From the NCBI GenBank assembly GCA_021795795.1, contig JAJYPA010000506.1, positions 1-5,938 of the forward strand: 5,938 nt of DNA, in the 5' to 3' direction. The notes below the pieces were generated by a model, which saw only the letters and a list, made by a program, of their open reading frames with translations, had not been told where the DNA came from and searched no databases. Position 1 is the stretch's first letter. Each line of letters opens with the position of its first letter. The translations under genes were made by a program, and so were the position numbers. Origin of the DNA: Pseudomonadota bacterium. Its GTDB lineage: Bacteria > Pseudomonadota > Gammaproteobacteria > Halothiobacillales > Halothiobacillaceae. This document shows, piece by piece, positions 4,957 to 5,938 of the stretch.

Positions 4957-5106
4957 ATTGTGAACTTTTGGGAGGACGGAGATGGTCTATATGAGCCTAA
5001 GGGTATAACTCTCATTGCTCACTTACCACCATCATCTAACTCCTATTCATGGCACGATTGTTCCACAACGTTCTACTCCCTACTCAATCTGACGAAGAGC
5101 CATTAA
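4933..5106 (+). CDS. Doubtful small ORF, 57 aa, overlapping the intron-like fragment
   Basis: GTG at 4933 lies 6 nt after AAGGAG (4921-4926), and the frame runs to TAA 5104-5106. The peptide contains GIVNFWEDGDGLYEPKG at about 8-24, then THLI-like hydrophobic and Ser/Tyr-rich segments, ending NLTKSH. The part from about 4957 on looks coding-like. The apparent start region coincides with the intron-like sequence, so the start may be accidental and the remainder could be the 3' piece of another gene. No family is recognised. Confidence 0.22.
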   Translation: MQVHCDEGIVNFWEDGDGLYEPKGITLIAHLPPSSNSYSWHDCSTTFYSLLNLTKSH

Positions 5107-5476
5107 ATATTATTTGATTTGCCATGGATTACACTCGATATGATTTGGTTATAATGGCCTATGCATCTACTATCGATCATAAATTCGCGAGGGTATGCGA
5201 CTAACCTTATAATATCATACTACGCACAAGGGTCGCTGATCGCTTCCCCCAATATTCTAAGAATGCCTCCGGCCGGCAATATGACGCCACCGAAGGGCTG
5301 CGTAATGGCGCCGTTTCAAAGTACGCGGTCGCTGCGCGGAGTTCTTCAGCGTCGGTCTTGAATGCGGTAAAAGCCGATCGCAGGGGGTTGTGGGTAAAAC
5401 GCGGCATTGCTGCCGCCTAAAAAATATTACTTACTTATCCAACATCTCACCATGTCGGCGAGCAGGAGCAAATATA
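5107..5476. other. Region without a convincing gene
   Basis: About 370 bp with no supported gene. It includes a TATAAT hexamer at 5150-5155 without a good -35, and a locally GC-rich patch at about 5260-5420. A perfect 6-bp hairpin, GCGGCA/TGCCGC with a 4-nt loop, lies at 5401-5416. A 66-codon minus-strand frame (5407-5207, MPRFTHNPLRSAFTAFKTDA) is open across the GC-rich patch, but its start sits in this hairpin and it has only a weak ribosome binding site. Confidence 0.4.
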
Positions 5477-5572
5477 ATGGACCTGGTATTCTGGCATCTG
5501 TATAGCATAGAGCTAGTTCTTGTAGTGGGATTACCGTTAGCGTTCATCCCTGCCAGATCAGCGCTATCGTAG
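5477..5572 (+). CDS. Possible single-helix membrane microprotein, 31 aa
   Basis: ATG 5477-5479 is preceded by AGGAG (5464-5468) with an 8-nt spacer. The product begins MDLVFWHLYSIELVLVVGLP and continues LAFIPARSALS, giving one strongly hydrophobic helix at about residues 2-25. After the TAG at 5570-5572 the same frame continues with a highly basic stretch (RRKTIAIAKRRQ) to TGA at 5633-5635. The stop may therefore have interrupted a small membrane protein with a cytoplasmic basic tail. It is too short for family assignment. A type I toxin-like or degraded membrane protein are both possible. Confidence 0.35.
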   Translation: MDLVFWHLYSIELVLVVGLPLAFIPARSALS

Positions 5573-5841
5573 CGAAGAAAGACGATTGCGATCGCGAAAC
5601 GTAGGCAATCCATGAAGCAGAATCTACATTGCTGAAGCAGAATGAGAGCTAGTACAATTCCTTCAGCCTCGGGTGGAGGTTATGGCTCATTTCCCGGCGA
5701 TAGTAGGTATCACACCGAGCGGTTTATTTATGGAGTGAGAACGATAGAATCTTATGATGGGTGAGATTTGCTGATGATGTGTGCAGGGGGTTGGTTTACC
5801 CGCGCGCACACCATGGCTCCTGTTAGCGTTGTCGGACTGAC
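5573..5841. other. Intergenic stretch beside the IS630-family gene
   Basis: No gene is supported. TGAAGCAGAAT occurs twice with a 20-bp period (5613-5623 and 5633-5643). GTGTGC (5779-5784) and GCACAC (5806-5811) form an imperfect hairpin that also pairs GGGT with ACCC inside, 31 bp past the IS630 transposase stop. The IS630 terminal repeat should lie in this stretch, but I cannot fix it without the other end. Confidence 0.4.
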
Positions 5842-5938
5842 CTAGTGTAGTGTTGCATTCTGTTTACTGCTTAAATGGCCGTTAGCGCGGATGACCTTTT
5901 GCAGGATATCCCGTGCGGTTTTGGTCCAGATGAAGGGC
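5842..5938 (-). CDS. IS630-family transposase, C-terminal end (partial)
   Basis: The minus-strand frame entering from the right edge reads PFIWTKTARDILQKVIRANG and continues to a stop at 5844-5842, 31 full codons in all. The F-x-WTKTA-x-x-IL motif is the characteristic C-terminus of IS630/Tc1-mariner-superfamily transposases, just after the catalytic DDE core, which lies outside the window. Family members insert at TA dinucleotides. The terminus appears intact at this end. Naming the exact IS would need the full element. Confidence 0.85.
   Translation of the reverse strand, partial: PFIWTKTARDILQKVIRANGHLSSKQNATLH

Noticed and set aside
5124..5204. 26-codon frame starting MDYTRYDLVIMAYASTIDHK
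   Set aside because: No ribosome binding site and no recognisable content; too short to support.
5207..5407. Minus-strand 66-codon frame over the GC-rich patch
   Set aside because: No recognised family, start codon buried in a hairpin, weak ribosome binding site. Kept only as a note under the empty region.
5401..5416. GCGGCA/TGCCGC hairpin as a minus-strand terminator
   Set aside because: Only four T residues after one intervening base, and no gene ends upstream of it in that direction.
5380..5793. 11-bp GCAGGGGGTTG at 5380-5390 and 5783-5793 as ends of a lost element
   Set aside because: Same orientation, short, and the flanks do not match. No transposase lies between them.

Overview
The window looks like an accessory region of a proteobacterial genome: a mosaic of mobile-element pieces with no clear housekeeping gene. 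The left 3.5 kb is GC-rich, while roughly 3960-5240 is clearly more AT-rich, so the two halves probably have different histories. Host identity is an inference; no lineage-specific gene is present.

Left edge (1-238): the last 67 codons of an IS3-family transposase (OrfB) and the right terminal inverted repeat of that element. The element sits inside the last visible gene of a minus-strand operon. It supplies a stop codon after 38 residues, so that operon is truncated and any further genes, possibly including an integrase, are cut off.

Minus-strand operon (3309 down to 236): an AlpA/excisionase-like helix-turn-helix protein, a small stand-alone CHC2-type primase zinc-binding protein, a DUF3987 (YfjI-like) helicase/primase-type ATPase, a two-part protein with a TubC_N-like N-terminus and a cysteine-rich C-terminus, and the truncated ORF. 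Three junctions overlap by 4 nt (ATGA) and the other is a 2-nt gap, so the set is almost certainly one translationally coupled unit. This content resembles the regulation and replication module of a Gram-negative phage satellite (P4- or PICI-like) or a small integrative element. No integrase, capsid-remodelling gene or terminase is visible.

Control region (3310-3560): an inverted repeat that includes the ribosome binding site of the first gene, two 8-bp repeats spaced by exactly 20 bp, three consecutive strong hairpins, and a divergent 57-codon cysteine-containing ORF with a good ribosome binding site. This is the most interesting non-coding structure here and could be an operator, an origin or a structured RNA.

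Middle (3542-4015): mostly debris, including a minus-strand remnant with a CxCGG motif that recalls transposon-associated small zinc-motif proteins. Then comes an unrecognised 201-aa minus-strand protein (4016-4621) with a ribbon-helix-helix-like N-terminus. A 13-bp inverted repeat overlaps its probable promoter, which suggests autoregulation of the plasmid-partition or antitoxin type.

Right part (4700-5938): fragments. A sequence resembling the 5' end of a group II intron begins at 4903 after a short ORF. A possible single-membrane-helix microprotein lies at 5477-5572, and the C-terminus of an IS630-family transposase enters on the minus strand at the right edge. Overall, a decayed satellite-like island is bounded in this window by IS3 and IS630 elements.
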